A stretch of DNA of 64,000 nt from Paramesorhizobium sp049065735 (GTDB lineage: Bacteria > Pseudomonadota > Alphaproteobacteria > Rhizobiales > Rhizobiaceae): contig NZ_JBAKHD010000002.1 of the NCBI RefSeq assembly GCF_049065735.1, forward strand, positions 372,001 through 436,000, given 5' to 3'. The number at the start of each line of letters is the position of its first letter. Position 1 is the stretch's first letter. This document shows, in pieces, positions 7,145 through 16,631 of the stretch. A program made the translations under genes and the position numbers. A model generated the notes under the pieces. That model worked only from the letters and a program-made list of their open reading frames with translations. It ran no database searches and was not told the origin of the DNA.

Positions 7145-8665
7145 ATGACCATTCTAAAAATTTCGCTGGCTAATGAAGCTGAGGCAATCCGGTTCGGTGA
7201 GGACTTCGCCCTGGCGCTGGCGAAGGGTGATCTCGTCACGCTTTCGGGTGATCTGGGCGCCGGAAAGTCCACTTTGGCTCGCGCGATCATTCGTACGCTG
7301 GCTAATGATCTCGCGCTCGATGTGCCCAGCCCGACCTTCACGCTGGTCCAATCCTATCCGGAGTCGCGCCTGCCCATCGCTCACGCCGACCTCTATCGCC
7401 TGTCATCGGGCGCGGAGCTGGATGAGCTCGGCCTTGAGGAAGCGTTGCAGGATGGCGTCGTGCTGACCGAATGGCCGGAGCGGGGGGAGGGCTATCTTCC
7501 GAAACCTGCTTTTGCCGTGACGCTGCTTCATGACGGCGAGGGGCGCAAGGCGGTCATCGAGGCCGATGGCGCGCCGCTGAAGCGTCTGGAGCGCTCGCTC
7601 CATATCCGCCGCTTCCTCGAGGAGAGCGGGCGGGGAGGGGCAACCCGCCGCTATCTCCTTGGTGATGCGAGCCCACGCGGTTATGAAACCATCCGCCGGG
7701 CGGATGGAAACGCCGAAATCCTCATGAACGCGCCGCCCATGCCCTATGACCCACCGGTCAGACATGGCAAATCCTACCGCCAGATCGCGCATCTGGCCGA
7801 GAACATCTTCGCCTTCGCCGGCATGAACCGGCTAATCAAGGCGAAAGGCTTCCGGACGCCCGATATGCTCGCGGAGGACCTCGATAACGGCCTTCTCTTG
7901 CTGGAGCATCTGGGCGAGGAGGGGGTGCTTGATAGCGAAGGCAAGCCGATCCCGGAGCGCTACGAGGCCTGCGCGCGTCTTCTCGCCCATATCCACGGGA
8001 TGGATTGGCCGCGCCAGACGCGAGTGAGCGGCGACGTCATCCATACCATTCCCGATTTTGACCGCGACGCGATGATGATTGAGGTCGAGCTCATGAGCAG
8101 TTGGTATGCGCCGTGGGTGAGGGGTCAAGCGCTCGATGAGGCCAGCCGTGCCTCCTTCGAGGCGGCGTGGGACGCGGTTTTCCAGCATCTTGATGGTGCT
8201 GAGAAAAGCTTGGTGTTGCGCGACTTCCATTCGCCCAACATACTCTGGCGGACGGAGGCGGAAGGCTTTGGCCGTATCGGGCTCATCGATTTCCAGGATG
8301 CGATGATCGGCCCCGCCGCCTATGATCTGGCGTCGCTGGCGCAGGATGCGCGCGTGACGATCGAGCCGGAACTGGAAGCCCGTCTCTTCGCCGCCTATTG
8401 CGACGAAAGGCTGAAGATGGGCGGTGCGTTCGACGAGACGAATTTCCGCGCAGCCTATGCGATCATGGCCGCGCAGCGCAATTCCAAGATCCTCGGCATA
8501 TTCGTCCGGCTCAATAAGCGCGACGGCAAGCCCTTCTATCTCAAACATCTGCCGCGTATTCGCGCTTATCTCACGCGCGCGCTCGCCCATCCGGTGCTTG
8601 AGCCGGTGCGTTTGTGGTATGAAAGCCAGGAATTGCTGCGAGAGCCCGAATCGGGTTCTGATTGA
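7145..8665 (+). CDS. tsaE: TsaE - anomeric sugar kinase (AmgK-like) fusion protein
   Basis: Two domains are fused in 506 residues. Residues 1-150 are TsaE, the ATPase needed for the tRNA N6-threonylcarbamoyladenosine (t6A) modification, with Walker A SGDLGAGKST (35-43) and the family motif PSPTFTLVQSY. Residues about 170-500 are an aminoglycoside-phosphotransferase-fold kinase with catalytic LRDFHSPNIL (near 358) and metal-binding IDFQD (near 381). The following gene is MurU, so the kinase half is most likely AmgK, the N-acetylmuramate/N-acetylglucosamine 1-kinase of the cell-wall recycling shortcut that bypasses de novo MurNAc synthesis. The fusion is a known arrangement in Alphaproteobacteria. 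Substrate specificity is inferred from context. Confidence 0.9.
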   Translation: MTILKISLANEAEAIRFGEDFALALAKGDLVTLSGDLGAGKSTLARAIIRTLANDLALDVPSPTFTLVQSYPESRLPIAHADLYRLSSGAELDELGLEEALQDGVVLTEWPERGEGYLPKPAFAVTLLHDGEGRKAVIEADGAPLKRLERSLHIRRFLEESGRGGATRRYLLGDASPRGYETIRRADGNAEILMNAPPMPYDPPVRHGKSYRQIAHLAENIFAFAGMNRLIKAKGFRTPDMLAEDLDNGLLLLEHLGEEGVLDSEGKPIPERYEACARLLAHIHGMDWPRQTRVSGDVIHTIPDFDRDAMMIEVELMSSWYAPWVRGQALDEASRASFEAAWDAVFQHLDGAEKSLVLRDFHSPNILWRTEAEGFGRIGLIDFQDAMIGPAAYDLASLAQDARVTIEPELEARLFAAYCDERLKMGGAFDETNFRAAYAIMAAQRNSKILGIFVRLNKRDGKPFYLKHLPRIRAYLTRALAHPVLEPVRLWYESQELLREPESGSD

Positions 8666-8690
8666 GCCAATTGAGAACAGGGCGGTGGAG

Positions 8691-9407
8691 ATGACCATTC
8701 CGCAAATGGCGATGGTTCTGGCGGCGGGATTGGGCAAGCGCATGCGCCCGATCACGGACACCATTCCAAAGCCGCTCGTCGCCGTGGCCGGCAAGCCGCT
8801 GATCGATTGGGGGCTGGATGCGCTGGCGCAAGCGGGCGTGCCCACGGCGGTGGTCAATGTGCATTACCTCGCCGATCAGATGGAGGCACATCTGAAAAGC
8901 CGGACGAATCCGCGCATCGTCATTTCCGACGAGCGTGACGGCTTGCTCGATTCGGGCGGCGGCATCATCAAGGCCCTGCCGCATCTGGGGAAGGAGTCCT
9001 TCTTCGTCCTCAACGCCGATACGTTCTGGACCGATGGCGATACGCCCAATCTCCATCGCCTGAGCGAGCATTGGGACGAGCGCCGCATGGATATTCTTCT
9101 GATGGTCGCCTCGCCGGATCAAGCCACCGGCCATACCGGGCGCGGCGATTTCACTATGGATGGGGAAGGGCGGCTCAGCCGCTATGGCGATGCCGGCTCG
9201 CCCCTCATCTATGCAGGCGTCGCCATCGTGCATCCGCGCATCTTCGCGGGAGCGGCGAGCGGAGCTGTGTCACTCAACCGCTATTTCGACCGCGCCATCG
9301 AGGACGACCGGCTTTACGGGATGAAGATGGGCGGTCACTGGCTCACGGTCGGCACGCCCGAGGCCATCGGCGCGGCCGAAGCCGCCCTTGCAAGGATCGG
9401 GCGGTGA
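8691..9407 (+). CDS. murU: N-acetylmuramate-1-phosphate uridylyltransferase (nucleotidyltransferase)
   Basis: This 238-residue nucleotidyltransferase has the family opening MAMVLAAGLGKRMRPITD followed by PKPLVAVAGKPLIDW, which binds the NTP and the sugar phosphate. NADTFWTDG supplies the metal-binding Asp. The length matches MurU, which converts MurNAc-1-P plus UTP into UDP-MurNAc. It follows the AmgK-like kinase by 25 nt, giving the AmgK-MurU pair that salvages peptidoglycan sugars and confers fosfomycin tolerance in other bacteria. The start ATG has GGTGGAG directly upstream. The stop codon overlaps the GTG of addB. A generic glucose-1-phosphate-type transferase is the alternative reading. 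Confidence 0.87.
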   Translation: MTIPQMAMVLAAGLGKRMRPITDTIPKPLVAVAGKPLIDWGLDALAQAGVPTAVVNVHYLADQMEAHLKSRTNPRIVISDERDGLLDSGGGIIKALPHLGKESFFVLNADTFWTDGDTPNLHRLSEHWDERRMDILLMVASPDQATGHTGRGDFTMDGEGRLSRYGDAGSPLIYAGVAIVHPRIFAGAASGAVSLNRYFDRAIEDDRLYGMKMGGHWLTVGTPEAIGAAEAALARIGR

Positions 9408-12400
9408 AGCGGCCGCCCCGCCTTTTCTCCATCGCGCCGGGGACGCCCTTCCTCCCCACCCTGGTTCGCGCGCTGCTTGACGGCACGCTCATCCCCGGCT
9501 TTCCGGCAAAGCCGGACGATCCGCTGGCGCTCGCCTCTGCTACCATCTATGTGCCGACCCGCCGCGCCGCCCGCGCGCTCCGCTCCCTGCTGGTGGAGAG
9601 GAATCCAGCCAAATCGGCCATTCTTCCCACCATCCGCCCGCTGGGCGATGTGGATGAGGATGCGGCGATTTTCGAGGCCGGTTCGCGCGGGTTTCTGGAC
9701 CTTCTGCCCGCCATCGGTGGGGCGGAACGGCTTCTATTGCTGGCGCGGCTGGTGCGTCCGTGGCGCGAAAGTTTGCCGGCTCACGTTCGTGCGCTTTTCG
9801 GCAATGAGGATGTGGCGGTTCCCGCCACCACCGCCGACGCCATCTGGCTTGCCCGTGGCCTCGCCGACCTCATGGATCAGGTCGAGACGGAAGGCGCGAG
9901 CTGGACCGAGCTTAACCGCATCGCCCCGGACGAGCTTGCCGACTGGTGGCGGGTAACGCTGGGCTTCCTTGATATCGTCACCCGCCTTTGGCCCGATATC
10001 CTCGCCGAGCGCCAGCGTTCCAACCCCGCCGCCCACCGCAACCGGCTGATCGAACTGGAAGCGGAACGACTGCGCCTCCACCCGCCCGCCGGGCCGGTCA
10101 TCGCCGCGGGTTCCACCGGCTCTATCCCGGCGACAGCGGAACTCATCTCTGTCATCGCCAACCTCCCCAATGGCGCAGTGGTGCTGCCCGGCCTGGACCG
10201 CGATCTCGATCCGGGCGCGTGGGAGATTTTGGGCGAGAAGGAAACGAGCCCATCTATCTTCGGCCATCCGCAATTCGGGCTTGCCAAGCTCATCCGCCAT
10301 GTCGGCGGCTTGCGGGGCGATGTCATCCATCTCGGCGAACTGCCCACGGACAAGCGAATGCGCGAGCGCATTGTCAGCGAGGCGCTGCGTCCTGCCGAGA
10401 CGACGGATGCCTGGGGCGGGCTGGTGCTCGATCCGGCAGCAAGCGCCAGCGCCATGCGCGACGTGGCGCTGATCGAGGCGGCGAATGAGCGGGAGGAGGC
10501 GCTGGCGGTCGCGCTCGCCCTGCGCCACGCCATCGAAAATCCTGACCATACGGCGGCGCTGATTACGGCGGATCGCGATCTTGCCCGCCGCGTCTCGGTC
10601 GAGCTTGCCCGCTTCGGCATCGAGGCGGATGATTCGGGCGGCCGGCCCTTGCGCGACAGCCAGGCGGCCATGCTGTTCCGGCTGCTTCTGGAAACGGTCT
10701 TCAACCCCGGCGATCCCGTGGCGCTTCTGGCGCTGGCGAAGCACCCGCTCGTCAATGCGGGCGGCGAACGGGCGCATATTCGCCGCGCCGCTGAAACGCT
10801 TGAGCTTGTGGCCTTCCGGGGCGGGACGGGCAGGGCGTCGATTGCCGATCTCCCCGCCTTCTTCGACAAGAAGGTCGCGGAAAGCGCGGCGCTTCATTAC
10901 CGCCCCGCCTGGCACGAGACCGTAAGCCCGGCCATGCTGGACGAGGCACGTGCCCTCTGCGTCGCGCTGTCGGAGGCAGTGGCGCCCCTCCTTCCGCTGA
11001 TCGAGAGGGAAGAGCCGGTCGACATGGCGACGGTGATTCGCCTGAGCGTCGAGGCGCTGGAAAATCTGGCGCGCGATGAGAAAGGCAGTGTCGCTCATCT
11101 CTATGACGGCGAGGCGGGCGAAAAATTCGCCTCCTTCCTGCGCAATCTCGTGGCGGCGGATTCGGGCCTCGATTTCCAGCCCAGGGAATGGCCGGCCATT
11201 GCCGATGCGCTGATATCAGGCGAAACGGTGAAGCCGCGCCCAGGCGGTCATCCGCGCCTTTTCATCTGGGGCGCGCTCGAAGCCCGGCTCCAAACCGTGG
11301 ATACGATCGTGCTGGGCGGGCTCAACGAAGGCGCGTGGCCGGGCAAGACCCGCAACGATCCCTTCATGTCGCGCCCGATGAAGGCGGCGCTGGCGCTGGA
11401 GCCGCCGGAGCGCCGCACGGGCCTCGCCGCGCATGATTTCCAGATGGCGATGGGCATGGACAGGGTGATTCTCTCCCGCTCGCAGCGTTCCGCCAACGCC
11501 CCCACCGTGCCATCGCGCTGGCTGCAGCGGCTGGCGACTGTGCTGGGGCCGGACGAGACGGCGGCACTGCGGGCGAGAGGGGCCAAATATCTGCAATGGG
11601 CGCGCGAGGTCGATACCGCGCCCGACGTGCCCTTCGTCAAGCGCCCCGAGCCCAAGCCGCCGGTGGAAGTAAGACCGAAGCACTTCACGGTCACGGAAAT
11701 TGAAACGCTGCGGCGCGATCCTTACGCCATCTTCGCCAAGAAGATTTTGCGCCTTCGCCCGCTGGAGCCGCTGATTCGCGATCCGGCAGCGGCGGAACGG
11801 GGCACGCTGTTCCATGATATCCTCGGCGCGTTTACCCAAAGCGGCATCGATCCGCGGGGGGAAGGGGCGCTGGCGGCGCTTCTCGATCTGGGACGCCAAT
11901 TCTTCGACGCCGCCGCCCTGCCTGTCGAGATCGAAGCGGTATGGTGGCCGCGCTTTGCGGCGCTTGCCCCGGAATTCCTCAAATGGGAGCGGGAGCGCGC
12001 CCGTGATGTCGCCGCGCGTCATGCCGAAATCGCCGCCCGCGCGCTGGAAATAGACGGTCGCGGCATCACGCTTTCCGGCCGCGCCGACCGCATCGACCTG
12101 CTGCGCGACGGCACGGCTGAGATCATTGATTACAAGACGGGCTCTACCCCGTCGCGGCGGCAGGCGCATGTGCTGCTCTCGCCGCAATTGGCGCTGGAAG
12201 CGGCGCTTCTCGCCCGTGGCGCTTTCGGCGAGGCCGGTCCCGTCCCGGCATCGAACCTCTTCTATGTCCGCCTGCGCGGCAATGGCGCGGTGGAGCCCGA
12301 ATCGATCCTCGCGCTCTCGGGCAAGACCAAGAGCTTTAAATCCGCGCCCGAAATCGGCGAAGAAGCTTGGCAGCGGCTCGGACAATTGCTGGATGAATAT

Positions 12401-12538
12401 GCCAAGCCTGACAAGGGCTACCTTTCCCGCGCGCTGCCCTTCCGCGAGACCGATTTGACCGGCGATTACGACCATCTTGCTCGGGTGCTCGAATGGTCGG
12501 CGGGCGCGGCAAACGGCAGCGGGGAGGGCGGCGAATGA
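9404..12538 (+). CDS. addB: Double-strand break repair protein AddB
   Basis: The 1044-residue protein is the nuclease/scaffold half of the AddAB helicase-nuclease, which resects DNA double-strand breaks for RecA. The C-terminal PD-(D/E)XK nuclease is visible as GTLFHDILGAF (near residue 800) and EIIDYKTGSTPS (near 906). As in alphaproteobacterial AddB, the N-terminal region looks like a degenerate helicase with no clear Walker A. The GTG at 9404 is chosen as the start because it overlaps the murU stop (GTGA); longer versions would run back through murU. It ends in an ATGA overlap with addA, so AddA and AddB are translated together. Confidence 0.93.
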   Translation: MKRPPRLFSIAPGTPFLPTLVRALLDGTLIPGFPAKPDDPLALASATIYVPTRRAARALRSLLVERNPAKSAILPTIRPLGDVDEDAAIFEAGSRGFLDLLPAIGGAERLLLLARLVRPWRESLPAHVRALFGNEDVAVPATTADAIWLARGLADLMDQVETEGASWTELNRIAPDELADWWRVTLGFLDIVTRLWPDILAERQRSNPAAHRNRLIELEAERLRLHPPAGPVIAAGSTGSIPATAELISVIANLPNGAVVLPGLDRDLDPGAWEILGEKETSPSIFGHPQFGLAKLIRHVGGLRGDVIHLGELPTDKRMRERIVSEALRPAETTDAWGGLVLDPAASASAMRDVALIEAANEREEALAVALALRHAIENPDHTAALITADRDLARRVSVELARFGIEADDSGGRPLRDSQAAMLFRLLLETVFNPGDPVALLALAKHPLVNAGGERAHIRRAAETLELVAFRGGTGRASIADLPAFFDKKVAESAALHYRPAWHETVSPAMLDEARALCVALSEAVAPLLPLIEREEPVDMATVIRLSVEALENLARDEKGSVAHLYDGEAGEKFASFLRNLVAADSGLDFQPREWPAIADALISGETVKPRPGGHPRLFIWGALEARLQTVDTIVLGGLNEGAWPGKTRNDPFMSRPMKAALALEPPERRTGLAAHDFQMAMGMDRVILSRSQRSANAPTVPSRWLQRLATVLGPDETAALRARGAKYLQWAREVDTAPDVPFVKRPEPKPPVEVRPKHFTVTEIETLRRDPYAIFAKKILRLRPLEPLIRDPAAAERGTLFHDILGAFTQSGIDPRGEGALAALLDLGRQFFDAAALPVEIEAVWWPRFAALAPEFLKWERERARDVAARHAEIAARALEIDGRGITLSGRADRIDLLRDGTAEIIDYKTGSTPSRRQAHVLLSPQLALEAALLARGAFGEAGPVPASNLFYVRLRGNGAVEPESILALSGKTKSFKSAPEIGEEAWQRLGQLLDEYAKPDKGYLSRALPFRETDLTGDYDHLARVLEWSAGAANGSGEGGE

Positions 12539-15500
12539 AGAAGAAGCTTTTTATCCCGCCGGAAACCATCGCCGCGCAGGCCCGTGCCGCCAATCCGAAG
12601 GATTCCGTGTGGGTTTCGGCCAATGCCGGCTCGGGCAAGACCCATGTCCTGACCGAGCGCGTCATCCGGCTGCTCCTTGAAGGCACCGACCCCTCGCGCA
12701 TCCTCTGCCTGACCTATACCAAGGCGGCTGCGGCTGTCATGCAGAACCGCGTCTTCGCCCGCCTTTCCGAATGGGCGATGCTGCCCGACGAAGCGCTTGC
12801 CGAGAAGCTCGAAGCGCTGGAGGGCGAGCGGTCCGGCGCATCTCGCCTCAGAGCGGCGCGGCGGCTCTTTGCCCGCGCGCTGGAAACGCCTGGCGGCCTG
12901 AAAATCCAGACCATCCACGCCTTCTGCGAGGCGATCCTGCATCAGTTTCCGCTGGAAGCCAATATTGCCGGCCACTTCGAGCTGATGGACGATCTGATGC
13001 AGGTCGCGCTGGTGGGCGAGGCAAGAAGGCAATTGCTGGAAAAGGCTCGCACGGCCGGTACGATCCAGCCGTCATTCTCGGGCTTGTCTCGAGAATCTGC
13101 GACGGAAAAGGCAGGCAATGACCGTCCCGATAATCTTCCCGTCGTAGATTCTCGGGACAAGCCCGAGAATGACGGGGGGAGGGGGCTCGCCAAGGCCTTC
13201 GATGACGTGCTGAGCGTCGCGGGCGAAATGGGCCTGCAAGCACTGCTCGATGAAGCCGTCAATCGCCGCCATGCGCTCCAGCGCTTCATCCGCGAAGTCG
13301 GCGGCGACGAGAACCGCAAATCGCTGCTCTATTCCATCTTCGGCTTTACCGGCGACGAACGGGAGGAGGATATTCTGGCAGAGGTCTGGCCGCTGCCGGA
13401 ATTTTCCGATTCCGTGCTCGAGCGGCTTCTCGCGATTCCTAAGGGCGCGGCACGCGCGCAGGATTTTGCGCTGCAGCTGCGCGAGATGCCCAAAGCGCGA
13501 ACCATCGCGGACAAGGAGGAAATCCTCCGCCTCGCCTTCCTAAAATCGACGGGCGAGCCGAAAAGCGGCAGCTATGTTTGCTCAAAGCCGGTTCTGGCTG
13601 TTGTGCCGGACTTTGAAGAGGTGTTCGACCGGGCCGCTGCGCGCGTTTATCAGGCGCTCGACCGGCTCAAGCAATTGCGGCTGATCCGGCTCAACCTCTC
13701 CGCCTTCATCCTCATCGATGATCTGCTGGCGCGCTATCAGGCGATGAAGCGCAGTCGCGGGCTTCTTGATTTCGACGACCTTATCAACCGCACCGTCTCG
13801 CTGCTCGCCCGCGAAGGGGCGGGGCATTGGGTGCAATACAAGCTCGACCGGGGCATCGATCATATTCTGGTGGACGAGGCGCAGGATACGAGCCCGGAGC
13901 AATGGCAGGTCATCCATATGCTCTCGGCAGAGTTCTTCTCCGGCCAGGGCCAGCGCGATATCCGCCGCACGCTCTTTGCCGTGGGGGACGAGAAGCAGTC
14001 GATCTATTCCTTTCAAGGCGCCGTGCCGCAGGATTTCGCCGCCTCGGGCAAGATGGTCAGACAGAAGGCGGAAAGCGCGGATCTGACCTTCGGCGACGTC
14101 CGGCTCAATTTCTCCTTCCGATCCACACCGGACGTGCTTTCCGCCGTCGATCTTGTCTTCGCGCGCCCGGAAGCTTATCGCGGGCTTGGCCTGGAGCCGG
14201 GGCCGACGCAGCACGAGGCGATTCGCCGGGAAGCGCCGGGCGAGGTGGAGATATGGGACCCGCTGAGCCCGCAAGCGGTGGAGGAGCCGGAGGATTGGCG
14301 CATCCCCGTCGATCATCTCGCTGCACCCGCCGTCCGGCTCGCCGAACAGATCGCCGCCACGATCCGCCATTGGCTCGATCATGGTGAGATCATTCCGGGC
14401 CAGGAACGCAAGCTCGAAGCGCGGGATATCATGGTGCTGGTCAGGAAGCGCGACCAGTTCATGCCGGCCCTGTCGCGGGCGCTGAAGACGCTGGGCGTGC
14501 CGGTGGCGGGCGCCGACCGGCTGAACCTGACCGACCATATCGCCGTCAAGGATCTGATGGCGCTCGGCCGTTTCGTGCTGCAACCCGCGGACGATCTGTC
14601 GCTGGCGGCGCTCCTCAAAAGCCCGCTCTTCGCGCTCGACGACATGCAGCTTTTCGGGCTCGCCCATCCCCGCGAGGCAGGGCAGACATTATTCGAACGT
14701 ATAGCGCAAGAGGCTGAGCACGATCCCGCTCTCGCCGCTGTTCACGAGACCTTGCGGGGCTGGCGTGCGAGCGCCGACACCATGCCGGTGTTCGAGTTCT
14801 ACGCCCGGATTCTCGGGGCAGGGGGCGCGCGGCGCAAGCTGCTCGCCCGGCTGGGGCCAGAGGCGGGCGACGTCATCGACGAATTCCAGAATTATGCGCT
14901 TGCCGCGGAGAAAACCGGTCTGCCGGGGCTTCAGGCATTCCTCGAAACGCTGGAAGCGGCGGCACCCGAGATCAAGCGCGAGCTCGATCAGAACCGCGAC
15001 GAAGTGCGCATCATGACGGTTCACGCCGCCAAGGGGCTGGAAGCGCCGGTGGTGTTTCTGGTCGATCCCGGCAGCGCGGCCTGGACGGCGAATCGCGCCC
15101 CGAAACTCATTCCCTTCGATATGAAGGAACCTGACGGTTGGGAGGGGAAAGGGTTCATCTGGCAGCCGAATGGTTCTTATGAAACCGCCTTCACGGCCGT
15201 GCGAATCGAGGAATTGAAGCGCCGCGCCGAGGAGGAATACCGCCGCCTGCTCTATGTCGGCATGACGCGGGCGGAGGACCGGCTGATCATCTGCGGCTAT
15301 AAAGGCGCACGCGAGGGCGGCGAGACATGGGGGAAGCTGGTTTCCGATGCGCTGGCCGAGCGATGCGAACCGGTCGAGCATCCGGTGGAAGGGGTCGTTG
15401 CGCGGCGCTACCGCAAGACGATAACCGGCGAGATCGCCCTTGCGGAAAAGGAAGAATCAGCCGCGCCAGCGCCCGAGCCGCTGCCGGAAAGCTACCGCCG

Positions 15501-16164
15501 CCCGATGAAGCGCGAGGCCGGCCTGCCGCGCCCGCTGTCTCCATCAGGCGCATCGGTTTTGATCGAACCTGATGATGCGCAGGCGGCCATGCCAGACTCG
15601 CCCGTGCTGGCCACGGACGATGCCGCCCCGAGCTTTGCGATTCGGCGCGGCACGGTCATCCACGCGCTGCTGCAACACCTGCCCGATATGCCGGCGGAAG
15701 AGCGGCTGATAGCGGCACAGCGGTATCTCAGCCACGCGGCCAATGATTGGCCTGAAATCGAGCGGGAAAAGGCGCTCGATTCTGTCTTTTCCGTGCTGGA
15801 AGATACTGATTTTGCTCCTGTTTTTGCCGAAAACTCGCGGGCGGAAGTGGAAATCATGGGGATGTTGAAGCTCGGCAGCAGGGAACACGCAGTCTCCGGC
15901 AAGATCGACCGCCTTGCTGTGGAAAAGACCCGCATTCTCATCACGGATTACAAGACGAATCGCCCGCCGCCCACGGACCTCACTGAGGTTCCCCGCCAAT
16001 ATATCGCCCAGCTTGCGCTTTATCGTGCGCTGCTCAGGCCGCTTTATCCGGGACTTGCCGTGGAAGCGGCATTGCTTTTTACCGAAGCGCCGCGCTTGAT
16101 CACGATTCCGAGCGAGGCCATGGACGAGGCTATTGCGGCTCTTGAAAGCCTTCCTCACTCGTGA
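12535..16164 (+). CDS. addA: Double-strand break repair helicase AddA, with an in-frame repeat insertion
   Basis: The 1209-residue UvrD-type helicase-nuclease carries Walker A SANAGSGKTH (near residue 28), Walker B VDEAQDTSPEQW (near 446), the helicase motif LLYVGMTRAEDR, and a C-terminal nuclease motif ITDYKTNRPP (near 1139). The ATG at 12535 overlaps the addB stop (ATGA). Residues 179-214 (PSFSGLSRES to KPENDG) are encoded by a 108-bp inverted-repeat element that also occurs in a noncoding gap at 24465-24572, so the repeat was inserted in frame between the early helicase motifs. The frame stays open on both sides, so the protein is probably functional, with a surface loop. Confidence 0.95.
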   Translation: MKKKLFIPPETIAAQARAANPKDSVWVSANAGSGKTHVLTERVIRLLLEGTDPSRILCLTYTKAAAAVMQNRVFARLSEWAMLPDEALAEKLEALEGERSGASRLRAARRLFARALETPGGLKIQTIHAFCEAILHQFPLEANIAGHFELMDDLMQVALVGEARRQLLEKARTAGTIQPSFSGLSRESATEKAGNDRPDNLPVVDSRDKPENDGGRGLAKAFDDVLSVAGEMGLQALLDEAVNRRHALQRFIREVGGDENRKSLLYSIFGFTGDEREEDILAEVWPLPEFSDSVLERLLAIPKGAARAQDFALQLREMPKARTIADKEEILRLAFLKSTGEPKSGSYVCSKPVLAVVPDFEEVFDRAAARVYQALDRLKQLRLIRLNLSAFILIDDLLARYQAMKRSRGLLDFDDLINRTVSLLAREGAGHWVQYKLDRGIDHILVDEAQDTSPEQWQVIHMLSAEFFSGQGQRDIRRTLFAVGDEKQSIYSFQGAVPQDFAASGKMVRQKAESADLTFGDVRLNFSFRSTPDVLSAVDLVFARPEAYRGLGLEPGPTQHEAIRREAPGEVEIWDPLSPQAVEEPEDWRIPVDHLAAPAVRLAEQIAATIRHWLDHGEIIPGQERKLEARDIMVLVRKRDQFMPALSRALKTLGVPVAGADRLNLTDHIAVKDLMALGRFVLQPADDLSLAALLKSPLFALDDMQLFGLAHPREAGQTLFERIAQEAEHDPALAAVHETLRGWRASADTMPVFEFYARILGAGGARRKLLARLGPEAGDVIDEFQNYALAAEKTGLPGLQAFLETLEAAAPEIKRELDQNRDEVRIMTVHAAKGLEAPVVFLVDPGSAAWTANRAPKLIPFDMKEPDGWEGKGFIWQPNGSYETAFTAVRIEELKRRAEEEYRRLLYVGMTRAEDRLIICGYKGAREGGETWGKLVSDALAERCEPVEHPVEGVVARRYRKTITGEIALAEKEESAAPAPEPLPESYRRPMKREAGLPRPLSPSGASVLIEPDDAQAAMPDSPVLATDDAAPSFAIRRGTVIHALLQHLPDMPAEERLIAAQRYLSHAANDWPEIEREKALDSVFSVLEDTDFAPVFAENSRAEVEIMGMLKLGSREHAVSGKIDRLAVEKTRILITDYKTNRPPPTDLTEVPRQYIAQLALYRALLRPLYPGLAVEAALLFTEAPRLITIPSEAMDEAIAALESLPHS
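13069..13176. repeat. BIME-like palindromic repeat element inside addA (copy 1)
   Basis: Two 36-bp arms (13069-13104 and 13140-13175) are inverted copies with only two mismatches. Each arm is itself a hairpin: ATTCTCGGG-CTTGT-(C/T)TCGAGAAT on the left and ATTCTCGGG-ACAAG-CCCGAGAAT on the right. The element is read as 36 codons of addA. The second copy at 24465-24572 has the same length and also shares parts of the spacer (GAAA...GCAA.GACCGTCC-like). The structure matches paired REP units (BIMEs). Confidence 0.85.
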
Positions 16165-16237
16165 GAAACAGATGCTTGAAGCGCATCGTGGAACACACCA
16201 CATGATGCGTTACCTGTTAATCGAAAGGGAACGCCAG

Positions 16238-16570
16238 ATGGCAACCGTAAAGATCGACGCCAGCACTTTTCACTCCCACGTGCTCCAATCGGATGGGCCC
16301 GTCGTGGTGGACTTTTGGGCGGAATGGTGCGGCCCATGCAAGATGATCGCGCCCGCGCTGGAGGAAATCGCATCTGAAATGGCCGGTCAGGTCACGATCG
16401 CCAAGGTGAATATCGACGAGAACCCGGAACTCGCCGCCCAGTTCGGGGTACGGTCGATTCCGACACTTCTTCTTTTCAAGGATGGCGAGCTTGCCGCCAA
16501 CATGGTGGGCGCTGCTCCGAAGAGCCGCCTGTCCGACTGGATCAAAGTATCCGCCGCTGCTTGTGCTTGA
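16238..16570 (+). CDS. trxA: Thioredoxin 1
   Basis: The 110-residue protein has the thioredoxin fold signature FWAEWCGPCKM with redox cysteines at 31 and 34 and the cis-proline loop RSIPTLLLF. It is the general cytoplasmic disulfide reductase, using electrons from TrxB. The ATG at 16238 is preceded by AAAGGGA; the longer open frame upstream has no family similarity. It lies 73 nt after addA in the same direction, an order kept in Hyphomicrobiales, and is followed by a strong terminator shared with convergent coaA. Confidence 0.97.
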   Translation: MATVKIDASTFHSHVLQSDGPVVVDFWAEWCGPCKMIAPALEEIASEMAGQVTIAKVNIDENPELAAQFGVRSIPTLLLFKDGELAANMVGAAPKSRLSDWIKVSAAACA

Positions 16571-16586
16571 GTTTATCGTTTTCAAC

Positions 16587-16614
16587 AAAAAGCCCGGCTT
16601 CGGCCGGGCTTTTT
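16587..16614. terminator. Bidirectional terminator between trxA and coaA
   Basis: A 12-bp perfect stem (AAAAAGCCCGGC / GCCGGGCTTTTT) is closed by a stable TTCG tetraloop. The A tract and T tract on either side let it act on both strands between the convergent genes. Confidence 0.92.
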
Positions 16615-16631
16615 GCGTTTCAGGGGTACGC

